Below are positions 7,783-16,872 of a DNA stretch of 64,000 nt, one piece after another. Numbering within the stretch: position 1 is the stretch's first letter; each line of letters starts with the position of its first letter. The stretch comes from Chloroflexus islandicus (GTDB lineage: Bacteria; Chloroflexota; Chloroflexia; Chloroflexales; Chloroflexaceae). The stretch lies in the NCBI RefSeq assembly GCF_001650695.1, contig NZ_LWQS01000034.1, positions 39,580 to 103,579 on the forward strand, read 5' to 3'. The notes under the pieces were generated by a model, which was not told the origin of the DNA, did not search any database, and was given only the letters and a program-made list of their open reading frames with translations. Both the position numbers and the translations under genes were made by a program.

Positions 7783-9751
7783 CCGTGGCTGGCGACGCGC
7801 GCAACGCGCGTAATGCCTCTTCTTGCTGCTCGAACAGATGCGGCGCCACCCCGCTCGCCGCCAAGGCATCGCCGATCTTCATCCGCAAAAAGGCGCTCGT
7901 TGTATAACGAGTGACGCGGGTGTAGTACCGCTCCATCAAGTGCGCGACCATCGCGCTATATTCTGGCAACAGTTCCGGCGTAATGCTGAAGTTGTCGTAG
8001 TTGACCACCGCCGCCATTCGCTGGCCGGCCCGGCGCGCCAGTTGGTCAACGTGATCGGCAATTGCGGTAATCTGTTCCGGCCGGGTGATGCGCAGACCTT
8101 CAAAGTTGATAAAGAGAATGCCGCTGTGCGGGTCGTAACTGAAACGCCGTTCGAGCGGCAAGCCGACCAGTTCTGCCCGCAGTCCCATTGGCCCATCCCG
8201 AAAGATGCGCGCATCCATCACCCGCACATCGGCGGCCATCGCCGGACGAAACGCCATCTGGGCCAGAATATCGCGTTCAAGGTCGATGCCGGGGGCAATC
8301 TCGCACAGCTCAATCCCAGCCGGGGTGAGCCGGAAGACGGCGCGCTCGGTGACGTAGAGCACCGGCTGGCCCCGCTTGGCCGCATAGCGCCCGCTAAAGG
8401 TAATGTGCTCAACCTGTTCGACGAACTTACGCTCGCGCCCCTCTTGTACGATCTGGAGCTTCCCATTATGGACGGCCACCTGCAAGCCGCCGGCGGTAAA
8501 GGTGCCCACAAACACCACCCGGCGCGCATTTTGGCTGATGTTGATAAAGCCGCCAGCGCCGGCCAGCCGCGGGCCGAATTTGCTCACGTTAAGGTTGCCA
8601 GCAGCATCGGCCTGCGCCAAGCCAAGAAAGGCCAGATCCAACCCGCCGCCGTCATACAGATCAAACTGCGCCGGTTGATCAACAATCGCATCGGTATTAA
8701 TGCCGGTGCCGAAATTGAGCCCGCTGCTCGGAATACCGCCAATCACCCCCGGCTCGGTCGTGAGCGTTAACAAGTCGGAGATGCCCTCTTCGGCGGCTAC
8801 CGCCGCAATTCCTTCCGGCATGCCAATGCCGAGATTCACAACCGCATTGGCTTGGAGTTCACACGCTGCCCGGCGCGCGATCAGTTTGCGCTCATTGAGC
8901 GGCATCGGCGACAACAGCTCGGTAGGCACCCGAATCTCGCCGCTCAGCGCCGGATCGTACGCCACGGCAAAGGTCTGCCAATGATGTTCGGGACGCGCGA
9001 CGACGATACAATCAACCAGAATGCCGGGAATCTTGACGTGGCGGGGCGAAAGCGTGCCCCGCTGGGCCAACCGCTCGACCTGCACGATCACGATCCCGCC
9101 GGAATTGTGCGCGGCCATCGCCAACGCCTGCGCCTCGAGCGTCAGCGCCTCGCGCTCCATAGTGACATTGCCTTCGGTATCGGCAGTCGTGCCGCGTAGA
9201 ATAGCGACATGGATCGGGAAGGTCTTGTAGGCCAGATATTCCTCGCCATCAAACGTGATCAGTTCGACCAGATCCGTCTGGGTGCGATCGTTGAGTTTGC
9301 CGCCGCTGATGCGCGGATCGACGAATGTGCCGAGGCCGACGCGCGTAATCGTGCGCGGCTTGCCGGCAGCGATGTCACGGTAGAGGTGGGTAATCACGCC
9401 CTGCGGCAAATTATAGGCTTCGATCTGCCCGCTGACGGCAAGACGTTGCAAGGCCGGCACTAAGCCCCAGTGGCCGCCAATCACCCGGCGCACCAAACCG
9501 GGCAGGCCGAGATGGTTCAACCCCTTCGCTTTCCCATCACCCTGCCCCGCCGCATAGACGAGCGTCAGATCACGCGGTTCACCGGTAGCGCGAAACCGCT
9601 CTGCCAACGCGATCGCGATCTCTTCGGCAAAGCCGGTGCCGACAAACCCACCCGTTGCGACGGTGTCGCCGCTACGGATCACCTGCACGGCATCGGCGGC
9701 GCTCACCACTTTATTGCGGCGACCCTGCGTTTCCTGATCAACCTGCATCAT
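7772..9751 (-). CDS. Acyl-CoA:acetate/3-ketoacid CoA-transferase family protein
   Basis: This is a 659-residue family I CoA-transferase with alpha and beta halves fused in one chain, similar to E. coli YdiF and propionate CoA-transferase. It would move CoA between short acyl-CoAs and carboxylic acids. The N-terminal half has [13 protein letters not shown]. The beta half has NLGIGMPEG and the catalytic glutamate E333 in TTEPGVIGG, which forms the glutamyl-CoA intermediate. Unlike YdiF (about 530 residues) it has roughly 120 extra C-terminal residues starting near [20 protein letters not shown], of unrecognised role. GAGGGC precedes tandem ATGs. It follows the translin-family gene by 17 bp on the same strand, a likely two-gene operon. 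Confidence 0.88.
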   Translation of the reverse strand: MMQVDQETQGRRNKVVSAADAVQVIRSGDTVATGGFVGTGFAEEIAIALAERFRATGEPRDLTLVYAAGQGDGKAKGLNHLGLPGLVRRVIGGHWGLVPALQRLAVSGQIEAYNLPQGVITHLYRDIAAGKPRTITRVGLGTFVDPRISGGKLNDRTQTDLVELITFDGEEYLAYKTFPIHVAILRGTTADTEGNVTMEREALTLEAQALAMAAHNSGGIVIVQVERLAQRGTLSPRHVKIPGILVDCIVVARPEHHWQTFAVAYDPALSGEIRVPTELLSPMPLNERKLIARRAACELQANAVVNLGIGMPEGIAAVAAEEGISDLLTLTTEPGVIGGIPSSGLNFGTGINTDAIVDQPAQFDLYDGGGLDLAFLGLAQADAAGNLNVSKFGPRLAGAGGFINISQNARRVVFVGTFTAGGLQVAVHNGKLQIVQEGRERKFVEQVEHITFSGRYAAKRGQPVLYVTERAVFRLTPAGIELCEIAPGIDLERDILAQMAFRPAMAADVRVMDARIFRDGPMGLRAELVGLPLERRFSYDPHSGILFINFEGLRITRPEQITAIADHVDQLARRAGQRMAAVVNYDNFSITPELLPEYSAMVAHLMERYYTRVTRYTTSAFLRMKIGDALAASGVAPHLFEQQEEALRALRASPATDAG

Positions 9752-9768
9752 GCCCTCACGACTGCCGG

Positions 9769-10395
9769 CTACTCAAGCCGCGACTCCAACGCGCGCATCG
9801 CCGTCGCCAAATATTCCTGCCTGATCGCCGTTGTCACATCGCCCCGAGTGCGCTCAAGCACTGCCCGCAGCGCATCGGTGGTGCGCCGCAGACCGCCGGT
9901 AATCGCTTCGGGAAAATCGACCGTGATCAATGCGCTGTAGATATCGTCCATCACGCCCAGCAATTGTTCGCCACGCGCCACCTCACCCCGGCGCAAGCCA
10001 TCGAGAATCGCCCGGCGCAGCTCGCTCGCCGCCTCGGCCAAACCGTTGAGATAGGCCGCCGGCTCAACGCCGATCATTTCACCGGTCGGCGGCTCGTCAC
10101 CGGCCAAAAAGGCTAACACTAGATGCGCCTCGGCGTACTCTTTCAAGGCATCTTGGGTGTAACCGGCGTAGCGCACTTCAGGCGCACCGGCAGTAGCGTC
10201 ATTGAGTTCGGCTACTACTCCCTCGGCTACCGCCAAGAGATGGCGGGCCGTGGCAAAATCGCCGCGATGGGCAGCACGAATACTGTTAGCGCTTTGCCGC
10301 ACTAAAACGCGCGTCGCTGCGATCGCACGCTCGCGTGCGGTGTGGATGCTCTCAAGCTGCACCACGCACCCGGCAACAATCTGCTCGATGCTCAT
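9769..10395 (-). CDS. Translin family protein
   Basis: This 208-residue, probably all-helical protein resembles translin/TRAX. It carries the family-like segments [16 protein letters not shown] (about 82-97) and [20 protein letters not shown] (about 115-134), which match the translin pattern of an acidic helix followed by GLxxxxGELxR. Translins bind RNA or DNA as octamers, and TRAX-type subunits cleave RNA through acidic residues. Prokaryotic homologues are poorly characterised and often mislabelled as haloacid dehalogenases. AAGGGG precedes ATG 10395. The gene is probably co-transcribed with the CoA-transferase. Function in this organism is unknown. Confidence 0.75.
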   Translation of the reverse strand: MSIEQIVAGCVVQLESIHTARERAIAATRVLVRQSANSIRAAHRGDFATARHLLAVAEGVVAELNDATAGAPEVRYAGYTQDALKEYAEAHLVLAFLAGDEPPTGEMIGVEPAAYLNGLAEAASELRRAILDGLRRGEVARGEQLLGVMDDIYSALITVDFPEAITGGLRRTTDALRAVLERTRGDVTTAIRQEYLATAMRALESRLE

Positions 10396-10427
10396 ACAGA
10401 ACCCCTTGCTTGGTCAGCGTAGTGGCT

Positions 10428-10436
10428 ATTATAGCA
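10428..10436 (-). promoter_or_regulatory. Extended -10 promoter of the translin/CoA-transferase operon
   Basis: On the minus strand the sequence reads TGCTATAAT, a perfect -10 hexamer with the TGn extension, about 33 bp upstream of the translin start. No good -35 hexamer is seen. Confidence 0.6.
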
Positions 10437-10476
10437 TCGATTGCAGAGGCTCCTGATCCGTTGTCTCGCTGTTACG

Positions 10477-10640
10477 TCAATTGATCGCGATCTCAACCCG
10501 CTTGCGTCCAGTGGCTTTGGCCGTATACAACGCCCGATCGGTTCGCACTAGCAGGCTGGTCTGATCATCGTCTGGCCGGTACGACGCCACGCCACAACTC
10601 GCCGTCACCGGTTGGGTATCAGCGAACCACCATCATGAAG
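10477..10640 (-). pseudogene. Truncated 3' remnant of a GGDEF diguanylate cyclase gene
   Basis: Read on the minus strand this encodes a GGDEF C-terminal tail (VTASCGVASYRPDDDQ, then SLLVRTDRALYTAKATGRK) ending in a TGA at 10477-10479. It matches the tail of the intact cyclase at 10726-11850 (VSASFGVAEYHPSDDQ and ALYEAKSTGRNRV). Nothing upstream of about 10640 resembles the rest of the gene, and the upstream part is out of frame. It appears to be a leftover from a tandem duplication. Confidence 0.8.
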
Positions 10641-10725
10641 GCCGGCCAACACATGCTTACATAATCTTCACATTTCTATAAATGGGAAGCAAGGACTGGC
10701 TTAGGGTAGATCCATTGCAGTTTTT

Positions 10726-11850
10726 TCACCCAAACGAAGGAGACAATTCAGCGCCGACGACCCGGTTGCGTCCGGTCGATTTGGCCTCATACAGGGCAGA
10801 GTCCGCTCGCGCCAGCAGACTAGTCTGATCGTCGCTGGGGTGATATTCGGCCACACCGAAACTCGCTGAGACGACGTGATCGCTAAGCCCTATGTGCTCC
10901 ATAATACGATGGCGCAAACGATCAGCAAGCTGCTCAGCTTCTGCGAGATGCGTGCAGGGCAGCAGCAAGAAAAACTCTTCGCCGCCCCACCGCCCAACGA
11001 AATCGGTCGAACGGATCATCGTGCGCGCCAAACGCGCCATCTGGCGCAAGATCTGATCGCCGCCTTCGTGGCCATAAGTGTCGTTGATCTGCTTAAAGTG
11101 GTCAATATCCCACAAACAGATCGTAAATGGTTCGCCGTACCGTTGATAGCGCGCAGTTGCTTCTTGCAACACCTGTTCACAACGCCGGCGGTTGGCCAAG
11201 CCGGTAAGCATATCGACAAAGGCCCACTCTTCCATCAGCTCATACTCGATCTGCAACCGCTGGGTCTGCGCCCGGTAACGGCTGACAATATAGATAAAGC
11301 ACAGAAAGATCGCGCCCATGCCATACACTTGCAACGAGCGCAACCCCGGTTCGAGCGGTTCGTGCGGCATACTGAACAGGATTTGGCCACCCAGAATGAT
11401 CACCGAGAGACCGTACAAACTGGTGACTATCAGCACACTGGCCCGATGACGGAAGAGGTGAAAACCGAGCGTGCAGATCATGAACAAGAACCAGATATCA
11501 TCATTAACGGTCTGCTCCCAGCGCAACGCGAGGGTTTGGCCGAGCAGCGGCGGCACAATGCCGTTGAATAACAACGACTCGGCAGCGAAGACGATAAACA
11601 TCAGCCGTTCCACGGTCGTTAATTTGCCGCGCCGGGTGGTGACGAGCCAAACCACAAAGAGGGAAATCGCGATCAGAAAGAGATCATTAACAATATAGAC
11701 GAGACGCACAACGAGCGGCTGAGTATGATCAAGGCTTTGCTTGACAATATCAATTGCCACCATCAAGACACCCAGCGAACCAGCGATCTGGTAAGTGCGG
11801 CGACGTTGCTGGTCGAAGCGTCCGCGTTCTTGTTCGATGACCGTTTGCAT
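10726..11850 (-). CDS. Membrane-bound diguanylate cyclase (GGDEF)
   Basis: This 374-residue protein would make cyclic di-GMP. Its N-terminal half has about five to six hydrophobic segments (for example RLMFIVFAAESLLFNGI and ILIVTSLYGLSVIILGG-like stretches), giving a multi-spanning membrane sensor. The C-terminal half is a GGDEF domain with DMLTGLANRRRCEQ, DIDHFKQINDTYGHEGGD, the active site GGEEF, and an inhibitory RSTD I-site five residues upstream. The ATG at 11850 matches the start of the paralogue at 13311 (both begin MQ and share QRRRTxQIAG); the frame continues to 11964 without support. The catalytic domain looks intact, unlike its neighbours. Confidence 0.93.
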   Translation of the reverse strand: MQTVIEQERGRFDQQRRRTYQIAGSLGVLMVAIDIVKQSLDHTQPLVVRLVYIVNDLFLIAISLFVVWLVTTRRGKLTTVERLMFIVFAAESLLFNGIVPPLLGQTLALRWEQTVNDDIWFLFMICTLGFHLFRHRASVLIVTSLYGLSVIILGGQILFSMPHEPLEPGLRSLQVYGMGAIFLCFIYIVSRYRAQTQRLQIEYELMEEWAFVDMLTGLANRRRCEQVLQEATARYQRYGEPFTICLWDIDHFKQINDTYGHEGGDQILRQMARLARTMIRSTDFVGRWGGEEFFLLLPCTHLAEAEQLADRLRHRIMEHIGLSDHVVSASFGVAEYHPSDDQTSLLARADSALYEAKSTGRNRVVGAELSPSFG

Positions 11851-12169
11851 AGTAGACAGGGGCTTCGTCACCGCAGCAATGATGAGGGATAGAACCTTCG
11901 CCAATGCTCCGCCAGCGAAGCGATGATACGAGAACAAGGCGCCTTTGCAATGTGCGAGCGTCAAGCCACGAGAACACCGCGAAAAGACTCCCTTTCATCA
12001 TACTCGACTGAGGTTGCTTTTGGCGGGAAATCATCCGGATCTTTTGCCCAAACGCAGGGTGTTCCGCCGGCAACGATCCGTCCGGCATGTACTGCCGTCT
12101 GTAGACCCTCGCTCGTGGCGCGACACACCAGCCGTTGCCGTGCATGCTGACTACTGTAGCGAGCGCCTG
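11851..12169. other. Gap between diguanylate cyclase copies, no gene seen
   Basis: This stretch of about 320 bp lies upstream of the intact cyclase and downstream of the broken one. No reading frame in it has recognisable protein similarity. It should contain the promoter of the intact gene, but I see no clear -10/-35 pair. Confidence 0.5.
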
Positions 12170-13311
12170 TTACAAGATCGCAACAGACTGGCTCGCCAGC
12201 GGCGGATGCGCCCGCACTTGATTACGCCCGGCAGCTTTGGCAGTGTACAGAGCCGCGTCAGCGCGCGCCAAGAATCCAGCCGGATCATCATCACCCTAGT
12301 ATTCGGCCACGCCAAAACTGGCCGTCACCGGACGATCGCCAACCACCACCTCGGCCATCACCGCACACCGCAACCGCTCGATCAACTGCATCGCCTCACC
12401 CAAGCGGGTATGCGGCAGCAGCAAGAAAAACGCTTCCCCGCCCCACCAGCCAACCACATCAGATGCGCGAATCTTGGCACGGGCCAACTGGGCCATCTGG
12501 CGCAACACCCGATCACCCACCTCGTGACCGTAGACGTCGTTGATCTGTTTAAAGTGATCAATATCCCACAGGAAAATGGTGAATGGTTCATCGTACCGCC
12601 GGCAACGCGCCATCGCTTCTTGCAACGCCTGCTCGCAGCGACGCCGGTTGGCGATCCCGGTCAACCCATTGATGAGCGCCCACTCTTTCATCAAGGCATA
12701 CTCGGTTTGCAACTGCTGCGCCTGCGCTCGATAATGACTCATGACGTAGATAAAGCCCAAAAACACCGCTGCCGAAGCGTACACTTGCAACACCCGCCAC
12801 CCGGTTCAAGATTAATGCCTTGCAGGCTGGCGAATACCATCTGGCCACCCACAATCGCCACCGAAAGGCTATAAAAACCGATCGTAAACGCCATCGCGAT
12901 GTGGTAGCGAAGTAGGTGAAAGGCGAGCGCGCACACCACCATCATCAACCAAATATCATCCTTGACGGTCTCATGCCAGCGTTGCGCAAGAGTCTGGCCA
13001 AACAGCGGCGGCACCAAACTATTGAATACCAGCGAATCGAAGGTAAACAAGAAGAAGGCGAGCCGTTCGAGGAAGGTAAGTTGATTGCAGCGCCGCGAGA
13101 GCATCCAAACGAGCGCCAATGCACCTGTCACCATAACCAGATTATTGGCGAGATGTACCAACCGCTCTACCCACGATCGGTAGAGATCAGAGGACAGAAT
13201 GGCAAACGCATCAATCGAGATTAAAACCACACTAAGCAGACCAGCGATCTGGCAAGTACGGCGGCGTTGGTGTTCAAAGTGCTGAATCGCCTGTTCGAGT
13301 GTATCCTGCAT
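12170..13311 (-). pseudogene. Decayed membrane diguanylate cyclase gene
   Basis: This is a paralogue of the cyclase at 10726-11850 with several lesions. The N-terminal membrane part reads from 13311 (MQDTLEQAIQHFEHQRRRT) to about 12801. There one base is missing after LEP-G; restoring it joins the frame to the downstream part that begins LQVYASAAVFLGF. The active site reads GGEAF in place of GG(D/E)EF. A TAG follows GVAEY at about 12296, and the expected tail (LARADAALYTAKAAGRNQV) continues beyond it to a TAA at 12170. Together these argue that it is no longer functional, unless the N-terminal half is still translated alone as a membrane protein. Confidence 0.88.
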
Positions 13312-13569
13312 GGCAAAAAAACGTTGAAGAGGCGTTGCAAGGCAACGTCTCTATCATATTCGCACGTTGCATCTACCACAAAAAACCACTATTACTAGAG
13401 ATGAAGCTAGAGAAATGAGTGGTTAACACCGTTTACGCACAAGAATAAAATCTCTTCATCATATTATATTGCAACTCAAGACATCTCACGACGCAAACAA
13501 TCTATTGCGCCCAACTATCATAACATGAACTGAATCGATTTTGAATAGCTTTTTTGGTTAGGAAATAGT
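13312..13569. other. AT-rich intergenic stretch
   Basis: About 260 bp, noticeably more AT-rich than its surroundings, with a small palindrome GTTGCAAGGCAAC near 13333. It lies upstream of the broken cyclase gene and downstream of the molybdate-linked operon. No gene or RNA was recognised. Confidence 0.5.
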
Positions 13570-14196
13570 TTATGTTTCGCGCCAAGCCAGCACGCGCGCC
13601 GGTGCGCCGTCGGCATAGACGAGGGGCAGAGGGAGGAAAGCGAAGGTATAGCGGACGCCGGATTCCAATGCGGCCAGATTGCAGAGGTTTTCGGCAATGA
13701 GGATGTTCTTCCCTAATAATGCAACATGGGCGGTATCATTGCCGTCAACAGTCGAATCGACGCTGAAGGCATCGATTGCTACCAGCGTGACACCTGCATC
13801 AACCAGTGCCTGCGCCAATCCGGCGCTCAGATACGGGTGGCGAGCATATTCATCTGTTCCCCAATACGCTTCCCAGCCGGTGCGGATAACCACCATCAAG
13901 CCCGCCGGCAACGCCACGCCGGCCAAGACTTCTGGCCCGATCGGCGCATTGGCCGCATACCCGCGGGCATCAATCACGATCCCCGGCCCGACTAGCCGCT
14001 CAGGCGGAATCGCATCAATTCCGGCGCCATCAGCAAAACGATGGCGCGGCCCATCGAGATGGGTGCCGCTGTGGGTGCCTAAGTGTAGCGCACTGATCTG
14101 CCATGGCGGGCTAGGCAGCGGCGTGATCTGCACCGGCGGATCACCCGGATATACCGGCATGCCGGATGTGATCGGACGGGTGAGATCGTAGATCAT
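13570..14196 (-). CDS. Cyclase family protein (kynurenine formamidase-like metal hydrolase)
   Basis: This 208-residue protein belongs to the cyclase / KynB superfamily of Zn- or Mn-dependent amide hydrolases. The metal-binding signature HSGTHLDGPRH is present near residues 46-56, after the N-terminal MIYDLTRPITSGMPVYPGD typical of the family. Substrates in the family include N-formylkynurenine and aryl-formamides; the substrate here is unknown. The chosen ATG at 14196 lies inside the 3' end of the modC-like gene (56-bp overlap), so it is the last gene of the mod operon and probably translationally coupled. A longer start at 14223 adds nine unconserved residues. Confidence 0.85.
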   Translation of the reverse strand: MIYDLTRPITSGMPVYPGDPPVQITPLPSPPWQISALHLGTHSGTHLDGPRHRFADGAGIDAIPPERLVGPGIVIDARGYAANAPIGPEVLAGVALPAGLMVVIRTGWEAYWGTDEYARHPYLSAGLAQALVDAGVTLVAIDAFSVDSTVDGNDTAHVALLGKNILIAENLCNLAALESGVRYTFAFLPLPLVYADGAPARVLAWRET

Positions 14197-15304
14197 GCGT
14201 AGTTTGGCTGGTTTCTGGCACAATGACGACGCTTTCGGGGTGAATACTTAGCTGCACCTCATTCCCTACCGCCGTATCGAGATCCGTATACGCGGTGTAG
14301 GGATGGGCCATCTCTAGCATCACTCCCCCAACCGCAACGTGCAACTGAAACAACCGCCGGCCTGGCCGCCACTCGACAATCCGGCCCGGCAGCAGATTGT
14401 GATCGGCAAACCGGGTCAGCGGGCGATCAGGGTAGACGAGCCAGATCTCTTCGGGCCGGATGAAGGCCGTGACCGTCGCTCCCAGCGCCGGCAGTTGCGG
14501 CGGCAGCGCGGCAGCAATCCGCCATCCCTGCCAATCGAGCCAGACCCGATCGAGGTCAATGCCAATCACGCGCGCTGTGATCAAATTGGCCATCCCCAAC
14601 ACCCGCGCCACCCGCACATTGGCCGGATACCGGCAGACCTCGGCCAGCGGCCCGATTTGCTCGATCTGGCCCTCGCGCACAATCGCGATCCGGCGCCCAA
14701 CGGCAAAGGCGTCATCGAGATTATGAGTGACGTAGATCACGATCAGACCGCGCTCGGCCTGTAAGGCGCGTAGATCGGCGTGCAACTGGTCACGCACCGG
14801 CTGGTCAAGCGCCGAAAATGACTCGTCAAACAAGATGACCGGCGAATCGGTCGCCAAAGCGCGCGCAATCGCCACCCGCTGCTGCTGACCGCCCGACAAT
14901 TCGTGCGGTTTACGCTGGGCCAGATGGGCCAGATGCATGCGATCGAGCAGCTCGTGAGCGCGACGACGGGCCTGCGCGCTATTGCCTAACGGAAACGCGA
15001 CATTCTCCAGCGCCGTCATGTGCGGGAAGAGGGCGTAATGCTGGAAGACATAGCCGATCCGGCGCCGGCGCGGCGGCAGGTTGATCGGCGTTTCGCCGAG
15101 GCGCCGGCGAAACAATGCCGTATCGCCAAGGCTGATTATGCCCTCATCCGGCGTCATCAAGCCGGCAATCGCCTGCAAGGTCTGCGTCTTGCCCGCCCCC
15201 GACGGCCCAAACAGTACGAGGATCTCGGCTTCAACCTGAAACTGCATCCGCAGCGTCAGATGATCAAACCGGCGCCTGATATCAACGAACAAGCGCGGTT
15301 GCAT
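14141..15304 (-). CDS. modC: Molybdate ABC transporter ATP-binding protein (ModC-like)
   Basis: This is the ATPase of a molybdate/tungstate importer, about 387 residues. It has Walker A GPSGAGKT, Q-loop GYVFQHYALFPHM, signature LSGGQQQR, and a Walker B ending ILFDESFSALD where the usual DEP is DES. A C-terminal TOBE/MOP-like half follows (about 240-370), which in ModC binds oxyanion or regulates transport. AGGAGG precedes ATG 15304, which overlaps the 3' end of modB by 23 bp. It then overlaps the cyclase-family gene. Order and overlaps indicate one modA-modB-modC transcript. Confidence 0.93.
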   Translation of the reverse strand: MQPRLFVDIRRRFDHLTLRMQFQVEAEILVLFGPSGAGKTQTLQAIAGLMTPDEGIISLGDTALFRRRLGETPINLPPRRRRIGYVFQHYALFPHMTALENVAFPLGNSAQARRRAHELLDRMHLAHLAQRKPHELSGGQQQRVAIARALATDSPVILFDESFSALDQPVRDQLHADLRALQAERGLIVIYVTHNLDDAFAVGRRIAIVREGQIEQIGPLAEVCRYPANVRVARVLGMANLITARVIGIDLDRVWLDWQGWRIAAALPPQLPALGATVTAFIRPEEIWLVYPDRPLTRFADHNLLPGRIVEWRPGRRLFQLHVAVGGVMLEMAHPYTAYTDLDTAVGNEVQLSIHPESVVIVPETSQTTHDLRSHPSDHIRHAGISG

Positions 15305-15986
15305 CGGTTTCCTCCTGCCTCGTGATCTGCGTTGCAGCCGGCGCCGGGCGCGGACGTTCCAGTTGGCGCACCCACCATAAGCCAACAAAGGCAACCGCAG
15401 TCATGACCAGCACCATCAAGTTGGCGTCAGCGTACCGTTGCGCTTGCACTGCATCATAAATCGCGATCGGCAAGGTCTGGGTGCGTCCGGGGATATTGCC
15501 CGTCACCATCAAGGTAGCGCCAAATTCGCCCAGCGCCCGCGCGCCTCCCAACACGATGCCGGCCACAATCCCGCGCCGGGCCAGCGGTAACGTGATCCGG
15601 ACAATAATCCGCAGTTCGCCGGCCCCCAACGTGCGCGCCGCTTGTTCAAGCCGCGGATCAACGTTTGCTAGCGCGGCTTTGCTGCTCTGGATCATCAGCG
15701 GCAACCCTACCACCACCGCCGCCACCACTGCCGCCGGCCACGAAAACAAAATGCGGATCTGAAACCATTCCACAAGCGGACTACCCCGCCCCAACGCTAG
15801 CAGCAGATAATAGCCGATCACGCTCGGCGGCAAAATCAATGGTAGCATCAAGAGCGTCTCCACCACAATTCGTCCGGGGAACGCGGTACGCGCAAGGAAC
15901 AATGCAATCGGCAAACCGATCACAACGATGAAGAACGTTGCCAAGACCGTCACCTGCAATGACAGCCACAACGCCGGCCAATTCAT
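15282..15986 (-). CDS. modB: Molybdate ABC transporter permease
   Basis: This is a 234-residue inner-membrane permease of the ModB family with about five to six membrane segments. The cytoplasmic EAA-type coupling loop is visible as QAARTLGAGELRIIVRITLPLARRG-like sequence in the middle, and the family motif GGARALGEFGATLMVTGN follows. It starts seven bases after the modA stop and overlaps modC, matching a tightly coupled operon. Confidence 0.95.
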   Translation of the reverse strand: MNWPALWLSLQVTVLATFFIVVIGLPIALFLARTAFPGRIVVETLLMLPLILPPSVIGYYLLLALGRGSPLVEWFQIRILFSWPAAVVAAVVVGLPLMIQSSKAALANVDPRLEQAARTLGAGELRIIVRITLPLARRGIVAGIVLGGARALGEFGATLMVTGNIPGRTQTLPIAIYDAVQAQRYADANLMVLVMTAVAFVGLWWVRQLERPRPAPAATQITRQEETDATALVR

Positions 15987-15992
15987 ACTCCG

Positions 15993-16766
15993 CTACCTCT
16001 CGTTGGGCAAGATGAAATGATACTTGCTCATGATCTCGTGCCCTTCCGGGCTGCTTACAAAATTCATAAACCGGCGCGCAGCCTCACGCTGCTTTGAGCT
16101 GGTCACAATCGCCGCCATCTGAATCAGCGGGTAATCGGGATGCAATTCTGCCGGAATCAGCACCCAATGGCCATTGCTCTGCACGCTCAGCGAGAGAGCG
16201 ACAATCGCTGCTTCGACATTGCCAGTATCGGCCAGCGTCAAGGTTTGGGCCACATTCTCGCCAAACACCAGCCGGTCTTTGATCTGCTCCCAGATTCCGG
16301 CTCGTTCCAACGCCTCGCGCGCCGCCTGCCCGTACGGAGCGTGCTCTGGGTTGGGAATCGCAATCCGGCGGTAGGCCGGATCGAGCAGATCAGTGAGCTG
16401 CTGCGGTTGCAACCCCTGATCGGGCCGCGTCCAGACCGTGATCCGGCCTTGGGCATAGATGGTCATCGACGACTCATCGACTGCCCCCTTCGCAGCCAAA
16501 TCTTCGACAAAGCTCTTATTGGCGGCGTAAAACACATCAAACGGCGCGCCGCGCTCGATCTGTTGGGCAAGCTGGCCGGTCGAGCCGAAATTGAACACCA
16601 CCTGAATCCCGGTGCGTTCGGTAAACAGCGCCCCAATCTCCTGAAACGCCGGAGTGAGATCAGCCGCCGCTGCAACCGTGATCTCGGTAGCTGCGGTTGC
16701 TTGGGGTGTACTACACGCGGTTAGCATCCAGAGCGCGAAGAGGAGAAGACTGAACGATCGAATCAT
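15993..16766 (-). CDS. modA: Molybdate-binding lipoprotein ModA
   Basis: This is the extracytoplasmic solute-binding protein of the molybdate transporter, 257 residues. It has a lipoprotein signal (SFSLLLFALWMLTACS, lipobox LTAC), then the ModA pattern ITVAAAADLTPAFQEIG, FNFGSTGQLAQQIERGAP and DVFYAANKSFVEDL. These Ser residues in family members contact the oxyanion. ATG 16766 has AGGA upstream; the open frame continues to 16847 without signal-peptide sense. It is the first transporter gene of the operon and lies about 100 bp downstream of a PadR regulator on the same strand. Confidence 0.95.
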   Translation of the reverse strand: MIRSFSLLLFALWMLTACSTPQATAATEITVAAAADLTPAFQEIGALFTERTGIQVVFNFGSTGQLAQQIERGAPFDVFYAANKSFVEDLAAKGAVDESSMTIYAQGRITVWTRPDQGLQPQQLTDLLDPAYRRIAIPNPEHAPYGQAAREALERAGIWEQIKDRLVFGENVAQTLTLADTGNVEAAIVALSLSVQSNGHWVLIPAELHPDYPLIQMAAIVTSSKQREAARRFMNFVSSPEGHEIMSKYHFILPNER

Positions 16767-16872
16767 GATGTATATCCTGTTAGCGTTCAACAACCTCTGC
16801 CAGCGTGTGTTGAGGGTCGAACATAACGTTTGATCGAGTACAACCATTCATCGCTACGCAATGCCTCAACGC

